DNA of 64,000 nt from Caballeronia megalochromosomata. Lineage in GTDB: Bacteria; Pseudomonadota; Gammaproteobacteria; Burkholderiales; Burkholderiaceae. Below, in pieces: positions 1 through 11,120 of the stretch (positions are counted from its first letter, which is position 1; each line of letters starts with the position of its first letter). The stretch is from NCBI GenBank assembly GCA_001580565.1, contig LRBF01000226.1:1-64000 (forward strand). Direction: 5' to 3'. Position numbers and translations under genes: made by a program. The notes under the pieces were generated by a model that saw only the letters and a program-made list of their open reading frames with translations, had not been told where the DNA came from and searched no databases.

Positions 1-65
1 GCCCCGCACAGGGGCAGTGCCGATAGACCACCGCGAAATCAGGATTCCATAGGAAACAAAAAGAC

Positions 66-102
66 AAAAACGCCTCGAGCGCAAAATCCCATCCCCGAGG
101 CG
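66..102 (-). terminator. Intrinsic terminator of first RND efflux operon
   Basis: Seven-base-pair perfect stem (71-77 with 96-102) around an 18-nt loop, followed on the minus strand by a run of five T at 70-66. It lies 10 bases after the stop of the outer-membrane-factor gene, so it closes the first efflux operon. Confidence 0.75.
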
Positions 103-112
103 TCGCCTCACC

Positions 113-1576
113 TCACGAATCCACCGCCCTCGCCACATCGCCCGTCCGCTCGATCCACCCACCGCCCAGCGCCTGATAAAGCGCCACGAGATTGGCAAGC
201 CGCTGAGTCCGAGCCGAAATCAACGTCTGCTGCGCCGCATACAAATCCTGCTGCGCGGTCAGCACCCCAAGATAACTATCGACCCCCTGCCGATACCGCA
301 ACGTCGACAAATCCAGCCGACGCTGCTGCGCAGTCGTATCACGCTCGAGCGCCGCGATCTGCTGATCGTAGGTGCCGCGCGCCGCAAGCCCATTCGCGAC
401 GTCGCCAAACGCCGACTGAATCGCCTTCTCGTACTGCGCAATTTCGATCTTCTTCTCGATGTTCGCGAGATCCAGATTCGCGAGATTCTGCCCGCCTTCG
501 AAGATCGGCAGCGTGATGGTCGGCGCAAAGCTCCACGCCGCCGAGCCCGGCTTGAACAGTCCGCCGAGCGTCGGACTCAGCGTCCCGAAACTGCCAGTGA
601 GCGAAATGCTCGGAAAGAACGCCGCGCGCGCCGCGCCGATATTCGCATTCGCCGCCAGCAGATTCTGCTCGGCCTCCATGATGTCCGGCCGGCGCAGCAG
701 CAGATCCGACGGCAAGCCCGCCGGAATGTCCGTGAGCAGGTCCTGCCCGTCGAGCGGCATGCCGCCCGGCAGATCGTCCGGCATCGGCTCGCCGAGCAGC
801 AGCACGAGCGCATTCACCGCCTGCGCCCTCGCCCGTTCCTGCGCCTGAAGATTCGCCGCCGCACTCTCCATCACCGTGCGCGCCTGGCTCAGATCGAGTT
901 CCGATGTCGTACCGTTATCGAACTGGAGCTTCACGATGCCGTAGGAATCGCTCGCGCTCTTGAGCGTCTGGCGCGTGACGGCTAGCAGGTCATCCGCTTG
1001 CAGCACTTGCAGATACTGCGTCGCCACCTGCGACACCAATGAAATCTCCGCCGCCTTGCGCGCATAAGCCGTCGCGAAATACTTCGCCAGCGCCTGATCC
1101 TTCAGGCTCTGCACGCGGCCGAACAGATCGATCTCCCACGACGCGTTCAAACCCACCGAATATGTGTTCTGAATCGTCTGGTTGAAAAAGGACAGATCCT
1201 GCGGCGTGCGCTGCTTCGACTGGCTGGCCTGCGCGCCGAGCGTCGGGAACAGCTCCGAACGCGCGATGCGGTATTGCGCCTGCGCGGCCTGCACGTTGAG
1301 CATCGACACGCGCAGATCGCGGTTGTTCTTCAGCGCGATGTCGATGAGCCGCTGCAGCCGCGCATCGACGAAGAAATCGCGCCAGCCGATATCCGCCGCA
1401 GCCACGCCGTTCGCGCTGCGCGCACCACCCGTCGCCGCGCGCGGCTGCGTGGCGTACACGCCGTCCGTCGGGAAGTTCGCCGACACCGGCGCCGCGGGGC
1501 GCTCGTATGTCGGCGCCATCGTGCAGCCGGTCGCCAGTACGGCGGCGGCCATTGCCATCAAGGAAAGTCTACGCAT
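113..1576 (-). CDS. RND efflux outer-membrane factor lipoprotein (NodT/OprM family), pump 1
   Basis: The protein is the trimeric outer-membrane channel through which an RND pump expels drugs or metabolites from periplasm to exterior. The 487-residue product starts with MRRLSLMAMAAAVLATGC, a lipoprotein signal whose cysteine would be acylated, and continues with two outer-membrane efflux (OEP) repeats typical of OprM/OprB. A longer open frame exists upstream, but it lies inside the pump gene. The lipobox and the 1-base gap after the pump stop codon fix the start at 1576. It is the last gene of an adaptor-pump-channel operon and closely resembles the channel gene at 6389-7915. Family assignment is certain; the substrate is unknown. 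Confidence 0.95.
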   Translation of the reverse strand: MRRLSLMAMAAAVLATGCTMAPTYERPAAPVSANFPTDGVYATQPRAATGGARSANGVAAADIGWRDFFVDARLQRLIDIALKNNRDLRVSMLNVQAAQAQYRIARSELFPTLGAQASQSKQRTPQDLSFFNQTIQNTYSVGLNASWEIDLFGRVQSLKDQALAKYFATAYARKAAEISLVSQVATQYLQVLQADDLLAVTRQTLKSASDSYGIVKLQFDNGTTSELDLSQARTVMESAAANLQAQERARAQAVNALVLLLGEPMPDDLPGGMPLDGQDLLTDIPAGLPSDLLLRRPDIMEAEQNLLAANANIGAARAAFFPSISLTGSFGTLSPTLGGLFKPGSAAWSFAPTITLPIFEGGQNLANLDLANIEKKIEIAQYEKAIQSAFGDVANGLAARGTYDQQIAALERDTTAQQRRLDLSTLRYRQGVDSYLGVLTAQQDLYAAQQTLISARTQRLANLVALYQALGGGWIERTGDVARAVDS

Positions 1577-1577
1577 G

Positions 1578-4500
1578 TCAGTGTCCTTCGTTGCCCTGTT
1601 GCGCGCGTCGCTGCGCTTCGTAACGCGCGAGCGCGGCATCCGCGTCCTCCTTGTCGCCACCGAAGCGCGAGCGCACGACGACGAAGAACATCGGCACCAT
1701 GAAAATGGCGAGGAAAGTCGCGGTCACCATGCCGCCGATCACGCCCGTGCCGATCGCGTGCTGGCTGCCCGAGCCCGCGCCGTTGCTGATCGCGAGCGGC
1801 ATCGTGCCGAGAATGAACGCGAGCGAGGTCATCAGAATCGGCCGCAGACGCAGGCGCGCGGCTTCCAGCGCCGCTTCGATCGGCCCCATCTTTTGCGAGA
1901 GCTGGAGATCGCGCGCGAACTCGACGATCAGAATCGCGTTCTTCGCCGACAAGCCGACCGTGGTCAGCAAACCGACCTGGAAGAACACGTCGTTCTCCAG
2001 TCCGCGCAGCGACACGGCGAGCAGTGCGCCGATCACGCCGAGCGGCACGACCATGATCACGGAGAACGGAATCGACCAGCTTTCGTACAGCGCCGCGAGA
2101 CACAGGAACACGACGAGAATCGAGATCCCGTAGAGAATCGGCGCCTGCGAACCGGACTGGATCTGCTGATACGACAGCCCCGTCCATTCATAGCCGATGC
2201 CATCGGGCAGCTTGGCCGCGAGCGCTTCCATCGCCGCCATCGCCTGACCGGTGGACTTGCCCGGCGTCGCGACGCCCTGGATTTCGATCGACGACAGGCC
2301 GTTGTAACGCTCGAGCTTGGGCGAGCCGTAGCTCCATTCGGTGGTCGCGAACGACGAGAACGGCACCATCGAGCCAGACGCATTGCGCACGTACCAGCTA
2401 TTGATGTTCTCCGGCGACATGCGGAACGGTGCATCGCTCTGCATGTAGACCTTCTTGATGCGGCTGTCGGTATCGAGGAAGTTGTTCACGTACTTCGATG
2501 CCCACGCGATCGAGAACGTCTGGTCGATCATCGACGGATCCACACCCTGCGCAATCGCCTTCTGGCGGTCGATGTTCACCTTGAACTGCGGCGCGTCGTT
2601 CAGGCCGTTCGGTCGCACCTGCGCGAGCGTCGGATCCTTCGCGGCCATGCCGAGCAGCATCGCGCGCGCCTGCATGAGCTTTTCGTGCCCGAGACCGGCG
2701 CGGTCCTGAAGCTCGAAGTCGAAGCCCGAAGCCGTGCCCAGTTCAGGAATGGACGGCGGATTCACCGGGAACACCAGCGCGTTCTTGTAGCCCGCGAACG
2801 CGCCGAACGTGCGGCCCACCAGCGCCTGGACCTTCTCATTGGCGCTCGTGCGCTGCTTGAAATCCTTCAGCCGCACGAAGATGAGGCCCGAGTTCTGGCC
2901 ATGACCCGCGAAGCTGAACCCGTTCACCGTGAATACCGACTCGACGACCGCGCTTTCCTTCTTCAGCAGATGACCCGCGACGTCATCCAGCGCGCGCTGT
3001 GTCATTTCCTGGGTGGCGCCGGCGGGCGTGGCCACCAGCACGAACATCGTGCCCTGGTCTTCGTCCGGCAGAAACGCCTTCGGCAGGCGCGTGAACAACA
3101 TGCCCACCGCGACGATGATCACGAGATAAATGATCAGCCAGCGCCCCGAGCGCCTGATGACGTGCGCCACGGCGCCGTGGTACTTCGCCTGGCTCTTCGC
3201 GAAGGTGCGGTTGAACCAGCCGAGAAAGCCCGTCTTCTTCTCCTCGTGCCCCTCGGGATGCGGCTTCAGCATGGTCGCGCACAGCGCCGGGGTGAGCACC
3301 ATCGCGGTGAAGACCGAAAGGCCCATCGCCGAGACGATCGTCAGCGAGAACTGACGGTAGATCGCGCCGACCGAGCCGCCCGTGAACGCCACCGGCACGA
3401 ACACCGCCGCGAGCACGAGCGCCACGCCGACGAGCGCGCCGGTGATCTGGCTCATCGCCTTCTTGGTGGCTTCCTTCGGCGACAGCCCTTCCTCCGTCAT
3501 CACCCGCTCGACGTTCTCCACGACCACGATGGCATCGTCCACCAGCAGGCCGATCGCGAGCACGAGGCCGAACATCGAGAGCGTGTTGATCGAGAAGCCG
3601 GCCGCCCCCATGATCGCGAAGGTGCCGAGCAGCACGACCGGCACGGCGATGGTGGGAATCAGCGTCGCGCGCAGGTTCTGCAGGAACAGATACATCACGA
3701 GGAACACCAGCACGATGGCCTCGAAGAGCGTCTTGATCACGTCCTCGATCGACTGCTTCACGAACGGCGTGGTGTCGTACGGGTACTTCACGACGAGACC
3801 GTGCGGGAAGAACTTCGAAAGCTGATCGATCTTCGCGCGCACCGCGTTGGCGGTGGCGAGCGCGTTCGCGCCGGTCGCGAGCTGAATGCCGAAGCCCGCT
3901 GCCGGACGGCCGTTGTACTGCGTCTCGAAGTTGTAGTTCTCGCCGCCCAGACCGATGCGCGCCACATCGCGCAAGCGAACTTGCGAGCCGTCCTGACTCA
4001 CTTTCAGCAGCACGTTGCCGAACTGCTCGGGCGTGCGTAGAAGCGTCGCTTCGGTGATGGTCGCCTGCATCGACTGGCCGGGTACGGCGGGCACGCCGCC
4101 CAACTGCCCGCCCGCGACCTGCACGTTCTGCGATTGCAGCGCGTTCTGCACGTCCACCGGCGTGAGGTTGTACTTGGTCAGCTTGTTCGGATCGAGCCAG
4201 ATGCGCATGGCGTACTGCGAGCCGAACAGCGTCACGGTGCCGACGCCGTTCAGACGGCTGACCGAGTCCTGCACGTTCGACGCCACGTAGTTCGCGAGGT
4301 CGTCGCGGCTCATGCTGCCGTCTTCGGACACGAACGCCAGCACGAGCAGGAAGCTGCTGCTCGACTTGGTCACGCTGATGCCCAGTTGCTGCACGACGGC
4401 GGGCAGATTCGGCGTGGCCAGTTGCAGCTTGTTCTGCACCTGCACCTGCGCGATGTCGGCGTTGGTGCCGGCCGCGAAGGTCAGCGTTACGGTGGCGGTG

Positions 4501-4757
4501 CCGCTGTCGTCCGACGTGGATGACAGATACAGCAGATGGTCGAGGCCGCTCATCTGCTGCTCGATCACCTGCGTGACGGTGTTTTCCACGGTCTGCGCCG
4601 ACGCGCCGGGATAGTTGGCGGAAATCTGGATCGCGGGCGGCGCGATGGTCGGATACTGCGCGACCGGCAGCGTCGTCACCGACGCGAGGCCCGCCAGCAT
4701 CAGAATGATGGCGATCACCCACGCGAAAATCGGGCGATCGATAAAGAACTTGGCCAT
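1578..4757 (-). CDS. RND multidrug efflux pump, inner-membrane subunit (HAE-1 family), pump 1
   Basis: Proton-driven inner-membrane transporter of the AcrB/MexB/BpeB class, 1059 residues, the usual length. It begins [15 protein letters not shown], the standard HAE-1 start. The proton-relay aspartates are present as Asp407-Asp408 in [13 protein letters not shown], with the partner lysine near residue 939 in GLSAKNAIL. Two large periplasmic loops and twelve membrane segments follow the family plan. It sits 14 bases after the adaptor gene and 1 base before the channel gene, so the three are transcribed together. It shares long identical blocks with the pump at 7917-11102 and is a clear paralogue. 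Substrates cannot be read from the sequence. Confidence 0.97.
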   Translation of the reverse strand: MAKFFIDRPIFAWVIAIILMLAGLASVTTLPVAQYPTIAPPAIQISANYPGASAQTVENTVTQVIEQQMSGLDHLLYLSSTSDDSGTATVTLTFAAGTNADIAQVQVQNKLQLATPNLPAVVQQLGISVTKSSSSFLLVLAFVSEDGSMSRDDLANYVASNVQDSVSRLNGVGTVTLFGSQYAMRIWLDPNKLTKYNLTPVDVQNALQSQNVQVAGGQLGGVPAVPGQSMQATITEATLLRTPEQFGNVLLKVSQDGSQVRLRDVARIGLGGENYNFETQYNGRPAAGFGIQLATGANALATANAVRAKIDQLSKFFPHGLVVKYPYDTTPFVKQSIEDVIKTLFEAIVLVFLVMYLFLQNLRATLIPTIAVPVVLLGTFAIMGAAGFSINTLSMFGLVLAIGLLVDDAIVVVENVERVMTEEGLSPKEATKKAMSQITGALVGVALVLAAVFVPVAFTGGSVGAIYRQFSLTIVSAMGLSVFTAMVLTPALCATMLKPHPEGHEEKKTGFLGWFNRTFAKSQAKYHGAVAHVIRRSGRWLIIYLVIIVAVGMLFTRLPKAFLPDEDQGTMFVLVATPAGATQEMTQRALDDVAGHLLKKESAVVESVFTVNGFSFAGHGQNSGLIFVRLKDFKQRTSANEKVQALVGRTFGAFAGYKNALVFPVNPPSIPELGTASGFDFELQDRAGLGHEKLMQARAMLLGMAAKDPTLAQVRPNGLNDAPQFKVNIDRQKAIAQGVDPSMIDQTFSIAWASKYVNNFLDTDSRIKKVYMQSDAPFRMSPENINSWYVRNASGSMVPFSSFATTEWSYGSPKLERYNGLSSIEIQGVATPGKSTGQAMAAMEALAAKLPDGIGYEWTGLSYQQIQSGSQAPILYGISILVVFLCLAALYESWSIPFSVIMVVPLGVIGALLAVSLRGLENDVFFQVGLLTTVGLSAKNAILIVEFARDLQLSQKMGPIEAALEAARLRLRPILMTSLAFILGTMPLAISNGAGSGSQHAIGTGVIGGMVTATFLAIFMVPMFFVVVRSRFGGDKEDADAALARYEAQRRAQQGNEGH

Positions 4758-4771
4758 GGGGCGTGTCTCCC

Positions 4772-5968
4772 TTAGGCGCCGGATGCGGGTTTCGCCGCAG
4801 CCGCCGCCGTCGATGCATCCGCGGGCGCTTCAGGCAGATGCGCGGGCACCGCCTTCACTGCCATGCCCGGACGCACCTTGTCGATGCCCTCGACGATCAC
4901 GCGTTCGCCCGCATTCAGACCGCTTTCGACGACCCAGCTCTGACCGACCGTGCCGGAGGTCACGAGCGGGCGTTGTGCGACCTTGTTGTCCTTGTCGACG
5001 ACCATCGCGATGGCCGTGCCCTTCTGGTCGTGCGTGATGCCCTGCACCGGCACGACGAGCGCGTTCGGATTCACGCCTTCCTCGATGCGCGCGCGTACGA
5101 ACATGCCCGGCAGCAGCACGCGGTCCTTGTTCAGGAAGATCGCGCGCACGGTGACCGAGCCGGTCGACGGGTCCACGGTCACGTCGCTGAATTGCAGCCT
5201 GCCCTGCTCGGCATAGACGCGGCCGTCTTCCAGGATCAGCGTGACTTTGGCGGCGTTCGGACCGTTGGTCGAAAGACGTCCTTCCTGCATCTGACGGCGC
5301 AGCTTGAGGCCGTCGAGGCTCGATTGCGTGAGATCGACGTACATCGGGTCGAGCTGCTGAACCGAGACCATCAGCGTTGCCTGCGCAGCCTGGACGTACG
5401 CGCCGGGCGTGACCTGCGAGATGCCGGCCTGCCCCGAGACGGGCGACGTGACATCGGTGTAGCCGAGGTTGATCTGCGCGGTGTCGATTGCGGCCTTCGC
5501 GGACGCGACATCGGCTTGCGCCTGACCTTGCGCGGCCACCGCGTTGTCGTAGTCCTGCTTGCTGACCGCGTTCGCCGCGACGAGCACCTTGTAGCGCTCG
5601 GCCTGCGCGGTCGTCGACACGAGGTTCGCATGCGCCTTCGCATACGACGCCTTCGCGTTGTTCAGCTGCGCGATGTACGGCGCCGGGTCGATCTTGTAGA
5701 GCCGCTGCCCCGCCTTGACAATGCCGCCTTCCGTGAATTCACGGCGCACCACGATACCGTCGACGCGCGCGCGCACCTGGGCGTCGAGGAAGGCGCTCGT
5801 GCGGCCCGTCAGTTCCGCGGTGACCGGCACCGCGGCCGGCGTGAGCGTGACGACGCCGACTTCCGGCGTGTGCGGCGCCATTGCGGGAGGCTTCTCACCG
5901 CAACCGGCCGCGAGCAGGGCGGCCGTCGTGACACTTATAAGGCGGTATGGAATCCGTTTGAGACGCAT
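4772..5968 (-). CDS. RND efflux periplasmic adaptor (membrane fusion protein), pump 1
   Basis: A 398-residue HlyD/AcrA-type adaptor that bridges the pump and the outer-membrane channel. It starts [10 protein letters not shown] and has a lipoprotein signal ending LLAAGC. A biotinyl-lipoyl-like domain ([12 protein letters not shown]... [11 protein letters not shown]) flanks an alpha-helical hairpin, followed by beta-barrel and membrane-proximal domains and an Ala-rich tail. A longer open frame exists, but the lipobox and an AGAGG ribosome site about 10 bases upstream support 5968. It is the first gene of the pump 1 operon. No regulator gene lies next to it; 420 bases of noncoding DNA separate it from the second efflux operon. 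Confidence 0.95.
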   Translation of the reverse strand: MRLKRIPYRLISVTTAALLAAGCGEKPPAMAPHTPEVGVVTLTPAAVPVTAELTGRTSAFLDAQVRARVDGIVVRREFTEGGIVKAGQRLYKIDPAPYIAQLNNAKASYAKAHANLVSTTAQAERYKVLVAANAVSKQDYDNAVAAQGQAQADVASAKAAIDTAQINLGYTDVTSPVSGQAGISQVTPGAYVQAAQATLMVSVQQLDPMYVDLTQSSLDGLKLRRQMQEGRLSTNGPNAAKVTLILEDGRVYAEQGRLQFSDVTVDPSTGSVTVRAIFLNKDRVLLPGMFVRARIEEGVNPNALVVPVQGITHDQKGTAIAMVVDKDNKVAQRPLVTSGTVGQSWVVESGLNAGERVIVEGIDKVRPGMAVKAVPAHLPEAPADASTAAAAAKPASGA

Positions 5969-6122
5969 GGGACGCAGACCTCTTTGGTTACTGAAGATGA
6001 AAGGCGCGCGCGTCCTCGCGGTCATGGCGGGCGCGCACGCGGCGTGTTCTCGTGCGATGCGGGATCGCGGATGGGTCTGGTCGCCTTCGCGAAAAGGCGA
6101 CGATATTTTTGGGATAACTGAA

Positions 6123-6154
6123 TTTTTACGACGCTCATCCGAGCTTCGTAAAAA
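6123..6154. repeat. 32-base inverted repeat in pump 1 leader
   Basis: Two arms, TTTTTACGA-C-GCTC and GAGC-T-TCGTAAAAA, face each other around ATCC with a single mismatch per arm. No T run follows the stem in either direction, so it is not a standard terminator. It may be an operator or an RNA leader hairpin of the first efflux operon. Confidence 0.6.
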
Positions 6155-6239
6155 ACTGTTCTTGGTCGATCGCTCGAATGGATCGCGCCGTCAAGACTGC
6201 GACAAACCGCCGATTATAGTTATCGCGCGCGGTGAGGAA

Positions 6240-6254
6240 GCCTAACCATTAGGC
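6240..6254. promoter_or_regulatory. Palindrome GCCTAA-CCA-TTAGGC, candidate operator of pump 1
   Basis: Perfect 6-bp arms separated by three bases. The palindrome ends 21 bases upstream of a minus-strand TATAAT (6218-6213), so a bound regulator would overlap the -35 region. It differs from the AcrR-type operator at pump 2, which suggests a different, non-adjacent regulator. Confidence 0.4.
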
Positions 6255-6334
6255 AGTTTTGTTATAAATTGATAGCAGCTAAAACAAATCTGCCGAACGG
6301 ACGGAAAAACTGAAATATCGCCGAAAGGACCAAG

Positions 6335-6360
6335 AAAAAAACCCGGCGCATGGCCGGGCT
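6335..6360 (-). terminator. Intrinsic terminator of second RND efflux operon
   Basis: Perfect 6-bp GC stem (6342-6347 with 6353-6358) followed on the minus strand by seven T (6341-6335). It lies about 30 bases after the stop of the channel gene and separates the two paralogous efflux operons. Confidence 0.85.
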
Positions 6361-6388
6361 TCATCTGCATTACATCGAGTGGATCAGG

Positions 6389-7915
6389 TCAACTCGCCGC
6401 CGGCGCCGAGGCCGGTTGCGGCGCGCGATCCGAACCGTAATCGACGGGCGCATCCGCCGGGCGCGGCGCATCGCCGGAACGCTCGATCCATCCGCCGCCC
6501 ATGAACTGATACAGATCGACGAGGTTCGTCAGTCGATTCAGCCGCGCCGTGATCAGCAACTGCTGCGCCTCGTACAGCGCCGTCTGCGCGGTCAGCACCG
6601 CGAGATAGCTGTCCACGCCGTTGCGATAACGCAGGTCCGACAACTCCAGACGCCGGCTCTGCGAATTCACGAAACGTTCGAGCGACTTGATCTGCTCGTC
6701 GAACGTGCCGCGCGCGGCGAGGCCGTCGGCGACTTCGCGGAACGCGGTCTGGATCGCCTTCTCGTAATTGGCGATCTCGATGCGCTTCTGCACGTTCGCC
6801 AAGTCGAGATTGGCCTTGTTCTGGCCGCCCTCGAAGATCGGCACCGTGATCTGCGGCGCGAACGACCACGCCGCCGAGCCCGGCTTGAAGAGGCCGCCGA
6901 GCGTCGGCGACAGCGTGCCGAAGCTGCCCGTCAGCGAGACGCGCGGGAAAAACGCCGCGCGCGCCGCGCCGATGTTCGCGTTGGCCGCGAGCAGCGACTG
7001 CTCCGCCGCCGCGATGTCGGGACGGCGCGTGAGCAGATCGGACGGCAGCCCCGCCGGGATATCGGACAAGATGTTCTGCGTGTCGAGCGGCATGCCGGCC
7101 GGCAGATCCGCCGGCAACGGTTCGCCGACCAGCAGCACCAGCGCGTTCTCCGCCTGCGCGCGCAGACGCGCCTGCTGTTGCAGATTCGCCTGCGCCTCTT
7201 CGACCACGCCTTCGGACTGGCGCAGATCGAGCTCGGTGCCCGTGCCGTTGTCGTACTGCAGCTTCGTGATACGGAACGACTCCTGCGCGGTCTTCAGCGT
7301 GTTCTGCGTGACGGTGAGCGCGTCGTCGTAGGCGAGCATCGTCAGATACTGGTCCGCCACCGACGACACCAGCGCGATCTCCGCCGCCTTGCGCGATTCG
7401 GCCGTCGACAGATATTGCGCGAGCGCCTGATCCTTCAGGCTGCGGATGCGCCCGAAGAAGTCGATTTCCCACGACGCGTTCAGGCCGACCGAATACGTGT
7501 TCGAGATCGTCTGGTTGAAGAACGACAGATCCTTCGGCGTGCGCTGCTTGGTCTGCGACGCAGCGGCTTCGAGCGTCGGGAAGAGACCGGCGCGCGTGAT
7601 CTGATACTGCGCGCGCGACGCCTCGACGTTGAGCACCGAGACGCGCAGGTCGCGATTGTTCTTCAGCGCGAGCTCGACGATCCTCTGCAGGCGCGCATCG
7701 GCGAAGAAATCGCGCCAGCCGATCTCCGGCGCGCTCTGCCCGTTCGCGCTGCGGCCGTTGCTGGCCGACGACGACGCGTCCGGCTGGTGCGCGTACACGC
7801 CGCCTTCCGGAAAGGTCTGCGTGACAGGCGCGGCCGGTTGCTCGTACTTCGGCTGGAGCGCGCAGCCCGCGGCGAATACCGCCACGGCGGCCGCGATCAA
7901 GGAATGTTTTAGCAT
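6389..7915 (-). CDS. oprB: RND efflux outer-membrane factor lipoprotein (OprB/NodT family), pump 2
   Basis: Outer-membrane channel of the second tripartite efflux system, 508 residues. It starts MLKHSLIAAAVAVFAAGC, a lipoprotein signal with acylated cysteine, and carries two OEP repeats and an Ala/Pro-rich C-terminus. The chosen start leaves a 1-base gap after the pump stop. The upstream in-frame extension lies inside the pump gene. Gene order (divergent TetR, adaptor, pump, channel) matches the Burkholderia BpeR/BpeAB-OprB locus, which is why the symbol is offered. The paralogous channel at 113-1576 shares most conserved blocks. Confidence 0.9.
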   Translation of the reverse strand: MLKHSLIAAAVAVFAAGCALQPKYEQPAAPVTQTFPEGGVYAHQPDASSSASNGRSANGQSAPEIGWRDFFADARLQRIVELALKNNRDLRVSVLNVEASRAQYQITRAGLFPTLEAAASQTKQRTPKDLSFFNQTISNTYSVGLNASWEIDFFGRIRSLKDQALAQYLSTAESRKAAEIALVSSVADQYLTMLAYDDALTVTQNTLKTAQESFRITKLQYDNGTGTELDLRQSEGVVEEAQANLQQQARLRAQAENALVLLVGEPLPADLPAGMPLDTQNILSDIPAGLPSDLLTRRPDIAAAEQSLLAANANIGAARAAFFPRVSLTGSFGTLSPTLGGLFKPGSAAWSFAPQITVPIFEGGQNKANLDLANVQKRIEIANYEKAIQTAFREVADGLAARGTFDEQIKSLERFVNSQSRRLELSDLRYRNGVDSYLAVLTAQTALYEAQQLLITARLNRLTNLVDLYQFMGGGWIERSGDAPRPADAPVDYGSDRAPQPASAPAAS

Positions 7916-7916
7916 T

Positions 7917-10900
7917 TCAATGTCCTTCCTTATCCGAGCCGTTCGGCGAGCCGCCATGCGGACCTTCGAAATCACCCGATGTACCCGGTGACGGCACGTC
8001 CTTGCTCTTGCTGAATTTCGAGATCACGACGAAGAACATCGGGATCATGAAAATGGCCAGGAAGGTCGCGGTCAGCATCCCGCCGATCACGCCGGTGCCG
8101 ATCGCGTGCTGGCTCGCCGAGCCCGCGCCGTTACTGATCGCGAGCGGCATCACGCCGAGAATGAACGCGAGCGAGGTCATCAGGATCGGGCGCAACCGCA
8201 GACGCGCCGCCTCCATCGCCGCCGCCACCGTCGACATGCCCTGCATGCGCAGCTCGCGGGCGAATTCCACGATCAGAATCGCGTTCTTCGCCGACAGGCC
8301 CACCGTGGTCAACAGGCCGACCTGGAAGAACACGTCGTTTTCCAGACCGCGCAGCGTCGCGGCGAGCAGCGCGCCGAGCACGCCGAGCGGCACGACCATG
8401 ATGACCGAGAACGGAATCGACCAGCTTTCATACAGCGCCGCGAGACACAGGAACACGACGAGGATGGAGATGCCGTACAGGATCGGCGCCTGCGAACCCG
8501 ACTGACGTTCCTGATACGACAGACCCGTCCATTCGTAGCCGATGCCCGCCGGCAGCTTCGCCGCGATCGCTTCGATCGCCGTCATCGCCTGACCGGTCGA
8601 CTTGCCGGGCGCTGCCGCACCCTGGATTTCCACCGCCGAGATACCGTTGTAACGCTCGAGCTTCGGCGAACCGTAAATCCAGTTGCCGGTCGCGAACGCG
8701 CCGAACGGCACCATCGTTCCCGCGCCATTGCGCACGTACCACTTGTTCAGGTCGTCCGGATTCATGCGGAACGGACCGTCGCCCTGCACGTAGACCTTCT
8801 TGATCCGGTTATCGACGTCGAGGAAGTTGTTCACGTACTGCGACGCCCAGGCGATCGAGAACGTCTGATCGATGTCCGAAATCACGACGCCGAGCGCGTT
8901 GGCCTTCTCGCGGTCGATATTCACCTTGAACTGCGGCGTGTCGTTCAGGCCGTTCGGACGCACCTGCGCGAGCGTCGGGTCCTTCGCCGCCATGCCGAGC
9001 AGCATGTTGCGCGCTTCCATCAGTTTCGCGTGGCCGAGGCCCGCGCGATCCTGCAGTTCGAAGTCGAAGCCCGCCGCCGTGCCGAGTTCGGGAATCGAAG
9101 GCGGATTGACCGGGAAGATCAGCGCGTCCTTGTAGGGCGCGAAGTGCATGAACATCCGCCCGACGAGCGCCTGCACCTTCTGGTTGCTGTGCTGGCGATC
9201 CGCGTAGTCCTTCATCCGCACGAACACGAGACCGGAGTTCTGGCCGCGGCCCGCGAAGGAGAAGCCGTTCACCGTGAACACCGACTCGACGATCGACTTC
9301 TCGTCCTTCAGCAGGTATTCCTGCACGTCCTTCAGCACATGCGCCGTGTATTCCTGCGTGGAACCGGCCGGCGCCTGCACGAGCACGAACATCGTGCCCT
9401 GGTCTTCGTCGGGCAGGAACGACTTCGGCAGACGCAGGAACAGCATGCCCACCGCGACGATCACGACGATATAGATGATCAGCCAGCGGCCCGAGCGCCT
9501 GATCACGTGCTGCACGCCGCTGTGGTACTTCTCCTGGCTCTTGTTGAAGGTGCGGTTGAACCAGCCGAAGAATCCCTTCTTCTCGGGCTGGTGCCCTTCC
9601 GGATGCGGCTTCAGGATCGTCGCGCACAGCGCCGGCGTGAGAATCAGCGCGACCATCACGGACAACACCATGGCCGCCACGATCGTCAGCGAGAACTGCC
9701 GGTAGATGGCGCCGACCGAGCCGCCCGAGAACGCCACCGGCACGAACACCGCCGACAGCACGAGCGCCACGCCGACCAGCGCGCCGGTGATCTGGCCCAT
9801 CGCCTTGCGGGTCGCATCGCGTGGCGATAAATGCTCCTCGGACATCACCCGCTCGACGTTTTCCACGACCACGATCGCATCGTCGACCAGCAGGCCGATC
9901 GCCAGCACGAGGCCGAACATCGACAGCACGTTGATCGAGAAGCCCACCGCCGACATGATCGCGAACGTGCCGAGCAGAACGACCGGCACCGCGATCGTCG
10001 GGATGATCGTCGCCCGCAGGTTCTGCAGGAACAGATACATCACGAGGAACACGAGCACGATACCTTCGATCAGCGTCTTGACCACTTCCTCGATCGACAG
10101 GCGCACGAACGGCGTCGTGTCATACGGATACTTCACCACCAGCCCGTGCGGGAAGTACTTCGACAGGTCGTCGATCTTTGCCCGGACCGCCTTTGCCGTG
10201 GAGAGCGCGTTCGCGCCCGTCGCGAGCTGGATACCGAAGCCGGCCGTCGGCTGCCCGTTGTACTTCGTGTCGAAGTTGTAGTTTTCGCCGCCGAGCTCGA
10301 TCTTCGCGACATCCTTCAGGCGCACGCGCGAGCCGTCCTGATTCACCTTCAGCAGGATGTTGCCGAACTGCTCGGGCGTCTGCAGCAGCGTCGCTTCCGT
10401 GATGGTCGCCTGGAGCATCTGCCCCGCCACCGCCGGCGTGCCGCCGAGACCGCCCGCCGCCACCTGCACGTTCTGATTGGTGATGGCGTTCTTCACGTCC
10501 ACCGGTGTGAGCGCGTAGTTCGTCAGCTTGGTCGCGTCGAGCCAGATGCGCATGGCGTACTGCGAGCCGAACAGCGTCGTGGTGCCGACACCATCGATAC
10601 GCGAGAGCGGATCCGCCACGTTCGACGCCACGTAGTTCGCGAGGTCGTACTTGCTCATGCTGCCGTCTTCGGACACGAACGCGAGCACGAGCAGGAAGCT
10701 CGAACTCGATTTCGTGACCTTCGTGCCGAGCTGCTGCACGACCTGCGGCAGGAGCGGCGTGGCGAGCTGCAGCTTGTTCTGCACCTGCACCTGCGCGATG
10801 TCGGGGTTCGTGCCCGCCGCGAACGTCAGCGTGACGGTGGCCGTGCCCGAGTCATCAGACGTCGACGACAGGTACAGCAAGTGGTCGAGGCCGGTCATCT

Positions 10901-11102
10901 GCTGCTCGATCACCTGCGTCACCGTGTTTTCGACCGTGCTCGCGGATGCGCCCGGATACGTCGCGCTGATCTGGATCGCAGGCGGCGCGATCGTCGGATA
11001 CTGCGCGACCGGCAGCGTGAAGATCGACGCCATCCCCGCCAGCATCAGGATGATCGCGATCACCCACGCGAAGATCGGTCGATCGATAAAAAACTTTGCC
11101 AT
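7917..11102 (-). CDS. bpeB: RND multidrug efflux pump, inner-membrane subunit (BpeB-like), pump 2
   Basis: HAE-1 family proton antiporter, 1061 residues. It starts [15 protein letters not shown] and carries the proton-relay pair Asp407-Asp408 in [13 protein letters not shown] and the conserved GLSAKNAIL lysine. It would extrude hydrophobic antibiotics, and in Burkholderia homologues aminoglycosides, macrolides or quorum-sensing lactones; these substrates come from family knowledge, not from the sequence. It lies 18 bases after the adaptor gene and 1 base before the channel gene. The C-terminal cytoplasmic tail is hydrophilic and Gly/Ser-rich, unlike the Ala/Arg-rich tail of the pump 1 paralogue. 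Most other regions align without gaps by eye. Confidence 0.93.
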   Translation of the reverse strand: MAKFFIDRPIFAWVIAIILMLAGMASIFTLPVAQYPTIAPPAIQISATYPGASASTVENTVTQVIEQQMTGLDHLLYLSSTSDDSGTATVTLTFAAGTNPDIAQVQVQNKLQLATPLLPQVVQQLGTKVTKSSSSFLLVLAFVSEDGSMSKYDLANYVASNVADPLSRIDGVGTTTLFGSQYAMRIWLDATKLTNYALTPVDVKNAITNQNVQVAAGGLGGTPAVAGQMLQATITEATLLQTPEQFGNILLKVNQDGSRVRLKDVAKIELGGENYNFDTKYNGQPTAGFGIQLATGANALSTAKAVRAKIDDLSKYFPHGLVVKYPYDTTPFVRLSIEEVVKTLIEGIVLVFLVMYLFLQNLRATIIPTIAVPVVLLGTFAIMSAVGFSINVLSMFGLVLAIGLLVDDAIVVVENVERVMSEEHLSPRDATRKAMGQITGALVGVALVLSAVFVPVAFSGGSVGAIYRQFSLTIVAAMVLSVMVALILTPALCATILKPHPEGHQPEKKGFFGWFNRTFNKSQEKYHSGVQHVIRRSGRWLIIYIVVIVAVGMLFLRLPKSFLPDEDQGTMFVLVQAPAGSTQEYTAHVLKDVQEYLLKDEKSIVESVFTVNGFSFAGRGQNSGLVFVRMKDYADRQHSNQKVQALVGRMFMHFAPYKDALIFPVNPPSIPELGTAAGFDFELQDRAGLGHAKLMEARNMLLGMAAKDPTLAQVRPNGLNDTPQFKVNIDREKANALGVVISDIDQTFSIAWASQYVNNFLDVDNRIKKVYVQGDGPFRMNPDDLNKWYVRNGAGTMVPFGAFATGNWIYGSPKLERYNGISAVEIQGAAAPGKSTGQAMTAIEAIAAKLPAGIGYEWTGLSYQERQSGSQAPILYGISILVVFLCLAALYESWSIPFSVIMVVPLGVLGALLAATLRGLENDVFFQVGLLTTVGLSAKNAILIVEFARELRMQGMSTVAAAMEAARLRLRPILMTSLAFILGVMPLAISNGAGSASQHAIGTGVIGGMLTATFLAIFMIPMFFVVISKFSKSKDVPSPGTSGDFEGPHGGSPNGSDKEGH

Positions 11103-11120
11103 GTAACAGGCTCCCTTTCG

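Larger units (their letters stand above)
5969..6334. promoter_or_regulatory. Leader and promoter region of pump 1 operon
   Basis: About 370 bases without a gene between the pump 1 adaptor start and the terminator of the second operon. On the minus strand there is a perfect TATAAT at 6218-6213. A perfect 6-3-6 palindrome at 6240-6254 lies just upstream, over the expected -35 position. Further downstream, in what would be a long 5' leader, is a near-perfect 32-base inverted repeat at 6123-6154. The -35 hexamer itself is poor, which would suit an activator-dependent or repressed promoter. The -10 match is seen; its use is inferred. Confidence 0.5.

Noticed and set aside
1-15. Short hairpin GCCCC-GCACA-GGGGC at the left edge
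   Set aside because: Only 5 bp, no T run, and context is cut by the window edge, so no role can be assigned.
1182-4040. A 952-codon open frame on the plus strand opposite the pump 1 genes
   Set aside because: It is Arg/His-rich without any motif and lies antisense to a confirmed RND pump. Such frames arise from the GC-rich codon bias of the true gene.
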